Shown: positions 32,268-41,347, counted from the stretch's first letter. The stretch is DNA of 64,000 bases from Streptomyces niger (GCF_000718305.1 NZ_JOFQ01000003.1:310001-374000), one strand, 5' to 3'. Translations and numbers: made by a program. The notes: generated by a model from the letters alone, not told the origin.

Positions 32268-33458
32268 ATGCACGCCATGCACTCCCAGGACAACTGGTTC
32301 AGTACGCCCGTCACCGAGGACCTGCTGCGCGGCGCCGTGGAGGTGGAACACACCGACCACGGCGTGCTGCCGCACCGGCTGCCGGCGTGGGCCCGCGCCC
32401 AGTGCGCCGACGGACAACTGGCCATGGCCGAGGCCCAGCCCTCCGGCGTACGGCTGGTCTTCCGCACCCGGGCCACCGCCATCGAGCTGGACACGCTCCC
32501 CACCAAGCGCGTCTACGTCGGCGTCCCGCCCCGCCCGGACGGCGTGTACGAGCTGCTCGTCGACGGCACCCCGGCCGGTGCGGGCAGCGTGGCGGGCGGC
32601 AACACCCTCACCATCGACATGACGGCCGGCACCTTCGAGCACCGGCCCGGTCAGCCCGGCACCGTCCGCTTCGCGGACCTGCCCGGCGGCGACAAGGACA
32701 TCGAGATCTGGCTGCCGCACAACGAGTCCGCCGAGCTCATCGCCCTACGCACCGACGCTCCCCTGGAACCCGCACCGGACCGGGGCCGCCGGGTGTGGCT
32801 GCACCACGGCAGCTCGATCAGCCACGGTTCCGACGCCGCCGGCCCCACCACCACCTGGCCGGCGCTCGCCGCCCGCCTCGGTGACGTGGAGCTGATCAAT
32901 CTGGGCTTCGGCGGCAGTGCCCTGCTCGATCCGTTCACCGCCCGCACGATGCGGGACACCACCGCCGACCTGATCAGCGTCAAGCTCGGCATCAACCTGG
33001 TGAACGCCGACCTGATGCGGCTGCGGGCCTTCGCCCCGGCGGTGCACGGCTTCCTCGACACCATCCGCGAAGGCCACCCCACCACACCGCTGCTGGTCGT
33101 GTCGCCTCTCCTGTGCCCGATCCACGAGGACACGCCCGGCCCCAGCGCCCCGGACTTCAGCAACCTCAGCGCGGGGCAGCTCCGGTTCCGGGCCACGGGC
33201 GACCCTGCCGAGCGGTCCGCCGGCAAGCTGACGCTCAACGTCATCCGGGAGGAACTGGCCGGCATCGTGAAGCAGCGCGCGGCCGACGACGCGCACCTGT
33301 ACTACCTCGACGGCCGCGAGCTCTACGGCGAGGCGGACGCCGCCGAACTGCCGCTGCCCGACCAGCTGCACCCCGACGCGGCCACCCACCGGCGCATCGG
33401 CGAACGCTTCGCCGCGCTGGCCTTCGGCGCCGACGGCGCGTTCGGGTCCCTCGACTGA
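32268..33458 (+). CDS. SGNH/GDSL-type hydrolase
   Basis: A 396-aa protein without a signal peptide. An N-terminal beta-rich domain (residues 1-170) precedes the SGNH hydrolase fold. The nucleophile block is HHGSSISHG with Ser183 in the GDS position, the third block NLGFGGSALLDP holds the Gly, and the Asp365-x-x-His368 pair is in DQLHPD. The family removes acyl or acetyl groups from carbohydrates or other substrates. It is downstream of the TetR gene and probably under its control. I used ATG 32268; a second ATG nine bases on is possible. Confidence 0.9.
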   Translation: MHAMHSQDNWFSTPVTEDLLRGAVEVEHTDHGVLPHRLPAWARAQCADGQLAMAEAQPSGVRLVFRTRATAIELDTLPTKRVYVGVPPRPDGVYELLVDGTPAGAGSVAGGNTLTIDMTAGTFEHRPGQPGTVRFADLPGGDKDIEIWLPHNESAELIALRTDAPLEPAPDRGRRVWLHHGSSISHGSDAAGPTTTWPALAARLGDVELINLGFGGSALLDPFTARTMRDTTADLISVKLGINLVNADLMRLRAFAPAVHGFLDTIREGHPTTPLLVVSPLLCPIHEDTPGPSAPDFSNLSAGQLRFRATGDPAERSAGKLTLNVIREELAGIVKQRAADDAHLYYLDGRELYGEADAAELPLPDQLHPDAATHRRIGERFAALAFGADGAFGSLD

Positions 33459-33474
33459 CGCCGCCGTCCCACCG

Positions 33475-34002
33475 TCACCGGGGCACGTCGCCGGTCAGCT
33501 TCCGGAAGTGCCCTGCCCGGGCCAGCGCCTCCAGTTCGTCCAGCGAGCGGCGGGCCGCGGCAGCAGCCGCCGGGTCGCGTTCCTCGATGCCGCTCGCCGC
33601 GAACTCGTCCTCGTCCAGCCGCAGTACGGTCGCGCCGTCCGCCGACAGCCACAGGTCGAGGTCCAGATCCTCGACCACGATGCCGGCCGGCCCGACGGCC
33701 GCGGGCCGGGTGACGTCGCAGTACCAGCCCTTCACCGTGCCGTCGGCGCTCCGTACCTCCTTGACGGCGTACCAGCGATCGCGCCAGTAGTGCTCGGTGA
33801 ACACGTCACCCGGCTCGAAGCGTACGAACCCGAAATCGCGCACCCCCTCCCCCGCCCAGGGGGCCCGCACGACGACATGGGTGCCGTCGTCTCCCAGGAC
33901 GGCCGCCGGGTAACGCACCTTGGTCCGCTCCCCCTTCCGCAGACCGACCAGCACCTCGCCACCGACCGGCAGCCTTCCGTCACCCAACACGTCCCCGCCC
34001 AT
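33475..34002 (-). CDS. DUF402-domain protein (nucleotide phosphatase-like fold)
   Basis: A 175-aa protein whose frame runs much further upstream only because of the opposite gene. I chose ATG 34002 on domain grounds. The DUF402 domain is seen in GFVRFEPGDVFTEHYWRDRWYAVKEVRSADGTVKGWYCDVTRPA followed by EDLDLDLWLSADG. DUF402 proteins include RNA-binding FAU-1-like and nucleoside di- or triphosphate-cleaving enzymes with conserved Asp/Tyr/Trp residues as here. The specific role is not known. It is convergent with the SGNH hydrolase and divergent from the SDR-DUF2867 gene. Confidence 0.85.
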   Translation of the reverse strand: MGGDVLGDGRLPVGGEVLVGLRKGERTKVRYPAAVLGDDGTHVVVRAPWAGEGVRDFGFVRFEPGDVFTEHYWRDRWYAVKEVRSADGTVKGWYCDVTRPAAVGPAGIVVEDLDLDLWLSADGATVLRLDEDEFAASGIEERDPAAAAAARRSLDELEALARAGHFRKLTGDVPR

Positions 34003-34197
34003 GCGTCCCCTGCCCTGGTCTTCCGCTTCCTGATCTTTCCGCGCCCATGCTTCCTTCCGTGGACGGCACGCGCCACCGCCACGCGCAGGATCGTCAAAAC
34101 AGTTCGTCCCACCCCGCCGCCGCCATAATCGGGCGGGAGAGGGCGGGAGAAGGACGGGGGAACCGGGCGGCGGACGGAACGTGGAAGGGAGTCGGCC

Positions 34198-35763
34198 GTG
34201 CAGACGGGCGCACCGCAGGACACCGACGGATTGCACTGCCTGGTCACCGGGGCCACCGGGTACATCGGCGGTCGGCTGGTCCCCGAGCTGCTGGCGGCCG
34301 GCCACCGGGTACGGTGCCTGGCCCGCACGCCGGAGAAGCTGCGCGACCACCCGTGGGCGGACTCGGCGGAGGTGGTCAAGGGCGATGTCACCGACGCCGA
34401 TTCGATCGCCGCGGCGATGGACGGCATCGATGTCGCCTACTACCTCGTGCACTCGCTCGGCACCGGAGCCGAGTTCGAGGAGAAGGACCGCCGCGCGGCG
34501 GAGACCTTCGCGGAACAGGCCCGTGCCGCGGGCGTGCGGCGCATCGTCTACCTGGGCGGCCTGACCCCGCGCGGCGTCCCGGAGGAGGAGCTCTCCCGGC
34601 ACCTGCGCTCCCGCGCCCAGGTGGGGCACATCTTCCTCGACGCACCGGTGCCCGCCACGGTGCTGCGCGCCGCGGTGATCATCGGGTCCGGATCCGCGTC
34701 CTTCGAGATGCTGCGCTACCTGACCGAGCGGCTGCCGGTCATGGTCACACCGAGCTGGGTGCGCACCCGGATCCAGCCGATCGGCGTCCGGGACGTGCTG
34801 CGCTATCTGGTGGGTTCGGCCCGGATGCCGGCCGAGGTGAACCGTGCGTTCGACATCGGCGGCCCGGACGTCGTCACGTACCGCGAGATGATGCGCCGGT
34901 ACGCCACCGTCGCCGGGCTGCGCCGCCGGCTGATCATGCCCGTACCGATGCTCACACCGCGGCTGTCCAGCCTGTGGGTGGGCGTCGTGACCCCCGTACC
35001 CGCCTCCCTCGCGCGGCCGCTCACCGAATCGTTGCGCCACGAGGTGGTCTGCCGCGAGCACGACATCGCCCAGTACGTGCCCGACCGCGCCGGGCAGCCG
35101 CTGCCGTCGCCCCTGCCGTTCGATGAATCGCTGGCACTCGCACTGCGGCGGGTGCGGGAGGCGGCTGTCGTCACGCGCTGGTCGTCGGCCTCGGTGCCCG
35201 GTGCGCCGAGCGATCCGCTGCCCACCGACCCGGACTGGGCGGGCGGCAGCCTGTACCAGGACGAACGGCAGCTCACGGTGGATGCTCCGCGCGAAGCCCT
35301 GTGGCGGGTGATCGAGGGCATCGGCGGTGACAACGGCTGGTACTCCTTTCCGCTCGCCTGGGCGGTGCGCGGCTGGCTGGACCGCTTCGTAGGCGGTGTC
35401 GGGCTGCGCCGCGGGCGCCGCGACGCCGAACGGCTGCGGATCGGTGACTCGCTCGACTTCTGGCGGGTGGAGGAGATCGAACCCGGTCATCTGCTGCGGC
35501 TCCGCGCCGAGATGCGCCTGCCGGGACTGGCGTGGCTGGAGATGTACGCCGAGCGCGACGAGGACGGCCGTACCCGCTACCGGCAGCGTGCCCTGTTCCA
35601 CCCGCGCGGGCTGTCCGGGCACGCCTACTGGTGGAGTGTGGCCCCCTTCCACGCCGTTGTCTTCGGCGGGATGGCACGCAACATCACGCAGGCCGCCGCG
35701 AAGAGCATGAGCGCGCCCAAGAAAGGCCGCACGCACGAACGCCGGCCGGACCCGCCCCACTGA
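34198..35763 (+). CDS. SDR-family NAD(P)-binding protein fused to DUF2867
   Basis: A 521-aa protein starting at GTG 34198, the Met-like V1. The N-terminal half is an atypical SDR or NmrA-like domain (CLVTGATGYIGGRLVPELLAAGH, VAYYLVHSLGTGAEFEEKDRRAA, RIVYLGGLTP). The C-terminal half, from about residue 360, is DUF2867 (LYQDERQLTVDAPREALWRVIEGIGGDNGWYSFPLAWAVRGWLDRFVGG). Fused members are common in Streptomyces and may reduce or modify membrane-associated quinones or lipids; the role is not proven. It is a single-gene unit divergent from the DUF402 gene. Confidence 0.88.
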   Translation: MQTGAPQDTDGLHCLVTGATGYIGGRLVPELLAAGHRVRCLARTPEKLRDHPWADSAEVVKGDVTDADSIAAAMDGIDVAYYLVHSLGTGAEFEEKDRRAAETFAEQARAAGVRRIVYLGGLTPRGVPEEELSRHLRSRAQVGHIFLDAPVPATVLRAAVIIGSGSASFEMLRYLTERLPVMVTPSWVRTRIQPIGVRDVLRYLVGSARMPAEVNRAFDIGGPDVVTYREMMRRYATVAGLRRRLIMPVPMLTPRLSSLWVGVVTPVPASLARPLTESLRHEVVCREHDIAQYVPDRAGQPLPSPLPFDESLALALRRVREAAVVTRWSSASVPGAPSDPLPTDPDWAGGSLYQDERQLTVDAPREALWRVIEGIGGDNGWYSFPLAWAVRGWLDRFVGGVGLRRGRRDAERLRIGDSLDFWRVEEIEPGHLLRLRAEMRLPGLAWLEMYAERDEDGRTRYRQRALFHPRGLSGHAYWWSVAPFHAVVFGGMARNITQAAAKSMSAPKKGRTHERRPDPPH

Positions 35764-35857
35764 CAAGCCCGATGATTCGAGTGCGGTGTCACGAATCCAC
35801 CGAGCGGGCCCAGTGCTGCTGGGCCCGCAGGGTGATGTGGGGTTCGCCGGCGCGCGG

Positions 35858-36160
35858 TCAGGCGGGGAGCAGCTCCCTGCGGCGGTTGCGGCGGAGGGAG
35901 CGGAGGGAGCGGAGGGCGACGGCCAGGCCGGTCAGGGTGAGGAGCGCTCCGACGAGGGGGAGCGTGTGCAGGCCGCCCGGAGCGGTGTTGATGACCCGGC
36001 CGCCGAGCCAGCTGGCGAACGCGGCGGCGACCTGGAACGCGGAGGCGTTGACCGCAATGGCGAGGGTCGGTGCCGAGGTCGCCGTGGCGAGGCCCCGGGT
36101 CTGCATGCCCGGGATGATGGCGAAGGCCAGCGCCCCGACGAGAACTTTCTCGGCGGCTGG
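35858..36160 (-). pseudogene. C-terminal fragment of an MFS transporter
   Basis: The reverse frame reads VGALAFAIIPGMQTRGLATATSAPTLAIAVNASAFQVAAAFASWLGGRVI, followed by two more hydrophobic segments and a basic end RRNRRRELLPA. This is the last quarter of a drug-efflux or arabinose-efflux type MFS protein. The upstream three quarters, including the start, are missing; the sequence passes directly into the fragment of a MarR gene on the opposite strand. It cannot be a working transporter. Confidence 0.8.
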
Positions 36161-36164
36161 CTCT

Positions 36165-36395
36165 CCGACCGGGCCCAAATGCGTCCTCGACCGGCTGGAG
36201 CGGCAGGGGCTGCTGCGGCGTGAGCCGCACCCCTCGGACCGGCGCGCCACACAGATCGTCCGCACGCCGGAGGGCCTGCGCTACCGCGACGAGGTCCTGC
36301 AACGGCTCAGCGAGCACTCACCGTTGACGTCACTGGCCGACTCCCGGCAGGACGCATTGCGGGATCTGCTGCGTACGCTCGTCGCGGAGCATTGA
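36165..36395 (+). pseudogene. C-terminal fragment of a MarR-family regulator
   Basis: The forward frame from about 36175 reads CVLDRLERQGLLRREPHPSDRRATQIVRTPEG, the wing and following part of a MarR HTH, then EVLQRLSEHSPLTSLADSRQDALRDLL as the dimerisation helix. The N-terminal helices and recognition helix are missing. It is back-to-back with the MFS stump; normally these two genes are divergent with a shared promoter, so one deletion that removed both 5' parts explains the arrangement. Confidence 0.8.
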
Positions 36396-36692
36396 GCCGC
36401 AGGCCCAGGGAGCGCTCAGCCGCGGTTCAGGACGAGCTCGTCCGGATGCCGCCGGCCACGTTCCGGGACGGCGCCTTCGGCCGCTACGGAGACCACCCCA
36501 CGCACCGGTGGACCACCCACGGCAGCACCGCCGAGAACCGGACCACGTTCAGCACCGCCCAATGCTTCGGCTGCTTCGACCAGGGGGGCGAAGCGGCACG
36601 GCTCGGTGGCCGCGGTTGCTCGAAGAGCTGATGTCAGTGGGCCGCCCTACGCTTCGCGCGTTGCTGCTGAGACGTAGGGACAGGAGGCTCCC
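36396..36692. other. 297-bp gap without a supported gene
   Basis: A plus-strand frame (to 36631) includes the stretch FGRYGDHPTHRW but has no ribosome site or recognisable family. The last 100 bases contain the promoter and the CAGGAGG ribosome site of the next gene. Confidence 0.4.
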
Positions 36693-37196
36693 GTGACCGC
36701 CGAGGAAACAGCCATGACCGCCGAAGACGCGACCATGAAGCGCATCGAAGAGGCCATCGGGCTGCAGCACGCCGGTAATACCGACGCCGCCCGACAGCGG
36801 TTCACCGACATCTGGGCCGAGATCGCCTCGGGCGGTGATCCCTTCCACCGTTGTGTGCTCGCCCACTACATGGCCGACCTGCAAGAAGACCCGCGGGAGG
36901 AGCTGGAGTGGGATCTGCGGGCACTGGCGGCGGCAGGCTCGGTGACCGATGACCGGGCGAAGCAGCACCACGCGTCGTTGGCGATACGCGGATTCTATCC
37001 GTCGCTGCACCTGAACCTCGCCGCCGACCATCACAAGCTCGGGGACGACGACCGGGCGCGGGACCAGTTGTCCCAGGCCCAGCAGTACGTCGACGCTCTC
37101 CACGACGACGACTACGGACGGGGCATCCGGTCGGCGATACAACGCCTGGCCGCGCAGTTGGACGCAACGGCCGGCAAGGCGCAGGGGGACGTCTGA
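36693..37196 (+). CDS. Small TPR-like hypothetical protein
   Basis: A 167-aa soluble all-helical protein from GTG 36693, preceded by CAGGAGG. Helices such as MKRIEEAIGLQHAGNTDAARQRFTDIWAEIASGGDPFHRCVLAHYMADL and DDRARDQLSQAQQYVDALHDDD have the size and Ala/Leu pattern of tetratricopeptide repeats, although no repeat is strictly canonical. Similar short TPR-like proteins are common in Streptomyces and of unknown function. The GNAT gene follows 61 bases later and may be co-transcribed. Confidence 0.82.
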   Translation: MTAEETAMTAEDATMKRIEEAIGLQHAGNTDAARQRFTDIWAEIASGGDPFHRCVLAHYMADLQEDPREELEWDLRALAAAGSVTDDRAKQHHASLAIRGFYPSLHLNLAADHHKLGDDDRARDQLSQAQQYVDALHDDDYGRGIRSAIQRLAAQLDATAGKAQGDV

Positions 37197-37257
37197 GCCG
37201 GTCCGGTGGTTGTCGTGCGAGGATTCGGGGACCGTTGGTGGTCGGGTGGAGGATGAG

Positions 37258-37815
37258 ATGTTCGCGATTTCTCTGGGTGACGGGGCCGAGCTGCGGCCGT
37301 TGGAGCCGTGGCAGGCCGCGGAGTTCCTCGCACACATGGACCGCGGGCGCAACTACATCGGCCGGCACGTCGGGCTCCCCGACGCCGCGACCGACCTCGA
37401 CTCCGCCCGGCGCTGGCTCCAGTCCTACGCCGACAAGGCCGCGGCCGACACCGGCCGGCTGTACGGCATCTGGCTCGACGGGCTCCTCGTCGGCGGTGTG
37501 CTCTTCCGGGTCTTCGATGCGGCCGAGGGCACTTGTGAGGCCGGTTGCTGGCTGGAGCCGGCCGCCGCCGGGCGCGGCCTGGTCACCCGTGCGGTGCGCG
37601 TCATCATCGACTGGGCGGTCCACGAACGAGGGATGCACCGCGTGGAGTGGCAGGTGTCCGCCGAGAACACACCGAGCATCAACGTGGCCAAGCGGCTCGG
37701 GATGACCCGCGACGGAGTGCTGCGCGAGAACCACCCCTACCGGGGCGCCCGGCAGGACACCGAGGTGTGGTCGGTGTTGGCGCCCGAGTGGTGTGCTGCG
37801 ACAAACGGCCACTGA
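37258..37815 (+). CDS. GNAT-family N-acetyltransferase, RimJ/RimL type
   Basis: A 185-aa enzyme from ATG 37258, preceded by GTGGAGG. The acetyl-CoA-binding core is seen in EAGCWLEPAAAGRGLVTRAVRVIIDWAVHERGMHRVEWQVSAENTPSINVAKRLGMTRDGVLRENHPYRG, which is the RimJ/RimL-like subfamily. These enzymes acetylate protein N-termini, ribosomal proteins or small-molecule amines. The target is not known. The strong hairpin at 37883-37912 just after the stop is the probable terminator. Confidence 0.9.
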   Translation: MFAISLGDGAELRPLEPWQAAEFLAHMDRGRNYIGRHVGLPDAATDLDSARRWLQSYADKAAADTGRLYGIWLDGLLVGGVLFRVFDAAEGTCEAGCWLEPAAAGRGLVTRAVRVIIDWAVHERGMHRVEWQVSAENTPSINVAKRLGMTRDGVLRENHPYRGARQDTEVWSVLAPEWCAATNGH

Positions 37816-38228
37816 AGGGCACTTTTCTGCCGTCCTTGAGCGCGGCCACCGTGCCGTGTCGAGGGGCTCGATGCCCGTTCTCCCGGGCCGGCCCGTTGGT
37901 CGGCCGGCCCGGACAACACCGTGGTGGCGCGCTGCTGCCGTCCCTGTTCGCGGTGGGTTTTCAGGGGCGGCATGCGGGTGGTGCGGGGGTCGCTTCCGCG
38001 GCGAGGCCGTTGGCACCGCACACTTTCCCGCGCGCTTTGGTCGCCCGGTCTCCGGTTCACCGATTCGGGGCGGATGCGCACCGAGTGTGCCCACGCAGGT
38101 GCATTGATGCGTACTCTCTCGGGAACTCGACAACGTCACAGCGGCACACAACACCACGACAGCCCCGTAGGCTGCTCGCAGCACCATCGCGAAATAGCCA
38201 TGGTGGCCGGAAACAGAAAGGCAGCATC
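37816..38228. other. 413-bp intergenic region: terminator, then promoter region of the nucleoid protein
   Basis: After the GNAT terminator hairpin no gene is supported. CCCCGTAGGCTGC near 38165 holds TAGGCT, a good primary-sigma -10 hexamer, about 60 bases upstream of the next start. No clear -35 is visible. Confidence 0.45.
37883..37912 (+). terminator. Terminator hairpin after the GNAT gene
   Basis: CCGGGCCGGCC (37883-37893) pairs exactly with GGCCGGCCCGG (37902-37912) around an 8-base loop, 68 bases after the stop. Confidence 0.75.
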
Positions 38229-39119
38229 ATGACTTCCACCGTCAGCACGCCCGGCAGCATCGAGAACACAACGGCTCTGCTGGAGTCCGAACTCCCCGGC
38301 CTGGAGGCCCAGCAGCAGAAGCTGGAGAAGGAACTCGCCGCCGTCACCACACGGTTGGACTCGGTGCGTACCGCCCTGCAGGCGCTCCAGTCCCTCTCGG
38401 GCAACGGTGTCGCGCCGGCGTCCGCCACCGCCGCCGCGTCCGCTTCGGTGCCCGCCCCGGCGGCGGCCCCGAAGGCGGAGACCGCAGCGCCCGCCGAGTC
38501 GGCGAACGCAACGCCGGCCGGCACCACCGCGGAGAACACCGCAGCGGAGAAGGCGGCTTCCGCGCCGGCGACCGAGGAGAAGGCCACGGCCCCGGCCACC
38601 ACCGTGCCCAAGGCCCGTAAGGCGCCCGCCGGCACCGGCCGCAAGAAGGCGGCGAAGGCTCCGGCCGCCGCGCAGGGCCGCAAGCGCAGCACGGCCGGCA
38701 AGACCGAGGCCGCCAAGGCCGGCACCACCGCGAAGGCCGCCAAGTCCACCAAGGCGGCCAAGTCCGTCAAGGACACGAAGGACGCCACCGCGGACGCCAA
38801 GGCGAAGGACGCCAAGGCCCAGGACACCACGGCGAAGGACGCCAAGGGCAAGGACGCTGTCGCCAAGCCCGCCGTCGCGGCGAAGAAGACGGCGGCGGCC
38901 GGTTCCGCCAAGGACAACGGCGGGCTGACCGAGCAGGTCGTCAGCGCCCTCGCCGAGAGCGGTGCCACTCCCGTGCGGGCCCGTGACATCGCCCAGGCCG
39001 TGGGCCGTGCCGACTCCCCGGCCGGTGTCAACGCCGTACGCAGCACCCTGGACCGGCTGGTCGCCACCTCCCGCGCCCAGCGCGCCGGTCGTGGCCTCTA
39101 CCGGGCGACCGCCGGCTGA
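38229..39119 (+). CDS. Histone H1-like nucleoid-associated protein with coiled-coil head and winged-helix tail
   Basis: A 296-aa basic, Ala/Lys-rich protein. Residues about 10-58 form a coiled coil (TALLESELPGLEAQQQKLEKELAAVTTRLDSVRTALQAL). Residues 60-225 are low-complexity Ala/Lys/Thr with many short KAAKS, KDAKA and AKDAK repeats, as in the tail of eukaryotic histone H1. Residues 226-296 have a compact fold: GLTEQVVSALAESGATPVRARDIAQAVGRADSPAGVNAVRSTLDRLVATSRAQRAGRGLYRA, which reads as a winged helix. AAAGG precedes ATG 38229. DNA binding and compaction are inferred from composition and fold; the coiled coil probably gives oligomers. Confidence 0.82.
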   Translation: MTSTVSTPGSIENTTALLESELPGLEAQQQKLEKELAAVTTRLDSVRTALQALQSLSGNGVAPASATAAASASVPAPAAAPKAETAAPAESANATPAGTTAENTAAEKAASAPATEEKATAPATTVPKARKAPAGTGRKKAAKAPAAAQGRKRSTAGKTEAAKAGTTAKAAKSTKAAKSVKDTKDATADAKAKDAKAQDTTAKDAKGKDAVAKPAVAAKKTAAAGSAKDNGGLTEQVVSALAESGATPVRARDIAQAVGRADSPAGVNAVRSTLDRLVATSRAQRAGRGLYRATAG

Positions 39120-39190
39120 GTGCGGTCGCTCCCCCGCCCCGTCGCCTCAGGGCGAGCCGGGCCGGCCACTCGCAGGAAGGGCCGTGCCGG

Positions 39191-40834
39191 TCACTCGGCC
39201 TCGGGGCGGGAGGCCGCCCGTTGGCGGACGCCCGAGCGGACCGCCCAGAAGAACACCGCCGTGGCCAACACGGCGACGGCGAGCGAGTCGTACGGGGCGG
39301 GGAGCAGCCCGGAGCCTTCGAAGGTACCCAGCCCGGAAAGCACCGTGAGGGCGGCGAGGTAGGTCACCAGCCAGGCACCGGCACGCAGTTCTTCGGCGAT
39401 CGGGCGGTGGCCGGGCCCGGCGTCGGCGCCCTCGCCCGCTCCCGACCGGCGCATGGCCAGGAAGATCAGCAGGCCGCCCAGTACGAGGGGCAGTGCCAGC
39501 CGCAGGTCCTGCCAGCCCGACCAGTAGACGAACTCACTGGCCACCACGAAGCTGAGCGGTGCGATCCACCGCAGCCCGCGGACCCAGCCGGCGGTGCGGC
39601 CGCCCGGTTCGGCGCGGAAGACGGACACGGCGACGGCGGATGCCGCGTAGATCAGCAGGTACATGTCGCCCATGACGCTGACGATGTCCTGCCAGCCGCC
39701 GAACGGCAGGAGGAACACCATGATGACGACGAGATTGATCACCAGGGCGCGGCGCGGGACGCCGAACCGCTCGTTGACCTTCATGAAGTACCGGGGGATC
39801 GTGCCGTTCTTGGCCAGTGCGTAGGTGTGCCGCGCGTTGAGCGCCACGCCTACGTACGCCGAGCCGCCGGGCGAGATCACCGCGTCCGCGTAAAGCAGGC
39901 TGGACAGCCAGTGCAGGTTGAGGACCAGGGCGAGCTGGCCGAACGGCGAGTCGAAGGAGACGCCCTGCCAGCCGTTGCCGAGCAGGTGCTCGGGGACGGT
40001 GAAGAGGAAGGCCACCTGGAGGGCCAGGTACATCAGGACGGCGAGGCCGATGCTGGTGAGTACGGCGGCCGGGATGGTGCGGCGGGGGTTGCGGGTCTCG
40101 CCGGAGAAGTCCAGTGGAGCCTGGAAGCCGTTGACGGAGTAGACGATGCCGCCGCCGGCCAGCGCGGTCAGGCACGCGACGTAGCCGTACGGCGCGAACC
40201 CGCCGTGGTCGGTGAGGCGGCCGGAGTGCCAGCCGGAGGCGACCAGTGCGAGGACGGTGACGATCGGTACGGCGATCTTGAAGATCGAGACGAGGTTGTT
40301 GAGCCGTGCGAAGAGCCGCACGGCGAACCAGTTCCCCGCCGTCAGCAGGGTGCTGAGCGCCGCGGCCAGGGCCAGCCCGGAGAGCGTGAGGGTGTGGCCG
40401 TTGTAGATGCCCGGGAGGTAGTGGGCGGCGTACTGCATGATCGCACTGATCTCGGCGGCGGTGGCACCGACGGACAGCAGGACGGACCAGCCGATGAGGG
40501 TGCCGACGAGGCGCCCGCTGGCGAACAGCGGCCAGCGGACGGTGCCGCCGCCCTCCGGCCGGGACGCGCCGAGCTCGATCATGACCAGTGCGACCAGGCC
40601 GCACAGCAGTCCGGCGCCCACCCAGGACAGCAGGGCCGCGGGGCCGGCCGTCTGGGCGGCGTACATCGCGGCGAACAGCCAGCCGGAGCCGACGATGTTG
40701 GAGAAGCCGATCCCGGTCAGGCCCCAGAACCCCAGGTCGCGACGCAAGCGACGCTCCTCGGCCTGGATCCCGATCGGTGCGACCGACACGGCTTCGCCGC
40801 CCCCGCCTGCTGCTGGCACCTGATGCCCCGTCAC
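39191..40834 (-). CDS. APC-superfamily amino acid permease
   Basis: A 547-aa transporter from GTG 40834, preceded by AGGAGG; upstream extensions in the same frame lie in the opposite gene. The N-terminal helix GFWGLTGIGFSNIVGSGWLFAAMYAAQTAGPAALLSWVGAGL has the unwound GxGxxxGSG motif of APC proteins. About 12-13 membrane segments are visible. The YSVNGFQAPLDFSGETRNPRRTIPAA region is typical of YfnA/aspartate-proton symporter-like members. The substrate, an amino acid or amine, is not decided by sequence. It is divergent from a VOC-family gene. Confidence 0.93.
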   Translation of the reverse strand: MTGHQVPAAGGGGEAVSVAPIGIQAEERRLRRDLGFWGLTGIGFSNIVGSGWLFAAMYAAQTAGPAALLSWVGAGLLCGLVALVMIELGASRPEGGGTVRWPLFASGRLVGTLIGWSVLLSVGATAAEISAIMQYAAHYLPGIYNGHTLTLSGLALAAALSTLLTAGNWFAVRLFARLNNLVSIFKIAVPIVTVLALVASGWHSGRLTDHGGFAPYGYVACLTALAGGGIVYSVNGFQAPLDFSGETRNPRRTIPAAVLTSIGLAVLMYLALQVAFLFTVPEHLLGNGWQGVSFDSPFGQLALVLNLHWLSSLLYADAVISPGGSAYVGVALNARHTYALAKNGTIPRYFMKVNERFGVPRRALVINLVVIMVFLLPFGGWQDIVSVMGDMYLLIYAASAVAVSVFRAEPGGRTAGWVRGLRWIAPLSFVVASEFVYWSGWQDLRLALPLVLGGLLIFLAMRRSGAGEGADAGPGHRPIAEELRAGAWLVTYLAALTVLSGLGTFEGSGLLPAPYDSLAVAVLATAVFFWAVRSGVRQRAASRPEAE

Positions 40835-40948
40835 GACACTGGCCTCCTGGATTCGCACTGTTCGCTCGCCGGACCCTACTCGACGGACACCGAAGCGGAG
40901 GAATTCATTCCGACGCGTCCGCGCGGGGGAGGCACGTAGGCTCGGCTC

Positions 40949-41347
40949 ATGCTCAGACTTGGCTTTCCGGTCATCGGCGTGGTGGACGTGGCCCGCGCCG
41001 TGGCGTTCTGGACGGCAGCACTGGACCTGGTCGAGACCGACGAGTGGCGGAGCGAGACCTGGCGGACGCTGAACCACGCCGACGGGTCCGGTCGCGCGCT
41101 GGCGCTGATGCGCAGCGAATCACCGGTCGAGCCCTACCCGCGTCTCCACCTCGACCTCTTCGTCGACACCACCGCCGAACAGGAAGCCGAGGTCGAACGG
41201 CTCATCGGGCTGGGGGCGAGCAAGGTGGACTGGGACCGGTACCCACCCGCCCCCGACTTCCTCGTCCTCGCCGACCCGGACGGCAACGCCTTCTGCGTCG
41301 TCGACCTGAGCAAGGCACCGAGCGGCAGTCACCTGCCGGAGGAGTAG
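40949..41347 (+). CDS. VOC-family (glyoxalase-like) protein
   Basis: A 132-aa protein of the vicinal oxygen chelate superfamily. It starts RLGFPVIGVVDVARAVAFWTAALDLV and has YPRLHLDLFVD in the middle and PDFLVLADPDGNAFCVVDLS at the end, the standard two-module pattern. It resembles the shorter VOC protein at 14384 only in fold. Such proteins bind or transform small molecules; the ligand is not known. Its promoter region is shared with the divergent APC gene. The stop codon lies within a stretch of short repeats. Confidence 0.87.
   Translation: MLRLGFPVIGVVDVARAVAFWTAALDLVETDEWRSETWRTLNHADGSGRALALMRSESPVEPYPRLHLDLFVDTTAEQEAEVERLIGLGASKVDWDRYPPAPDFLVLADPDGNAFCVVDLSKAPSGSHLPEE

Noticed and set aside
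33475..35766. 763-codon minus-strand frame continuing upstream of the DUF402 domain
   Set aside because: Only the last 175 codons carry a domain; the rest is antisense to the SDR-DUF2867 gene.
36396..36631. 80-codon plus-strand ORF after the MarR remnant
   Set aside because: No ribosome site, no homology recognised, and mixed composition.
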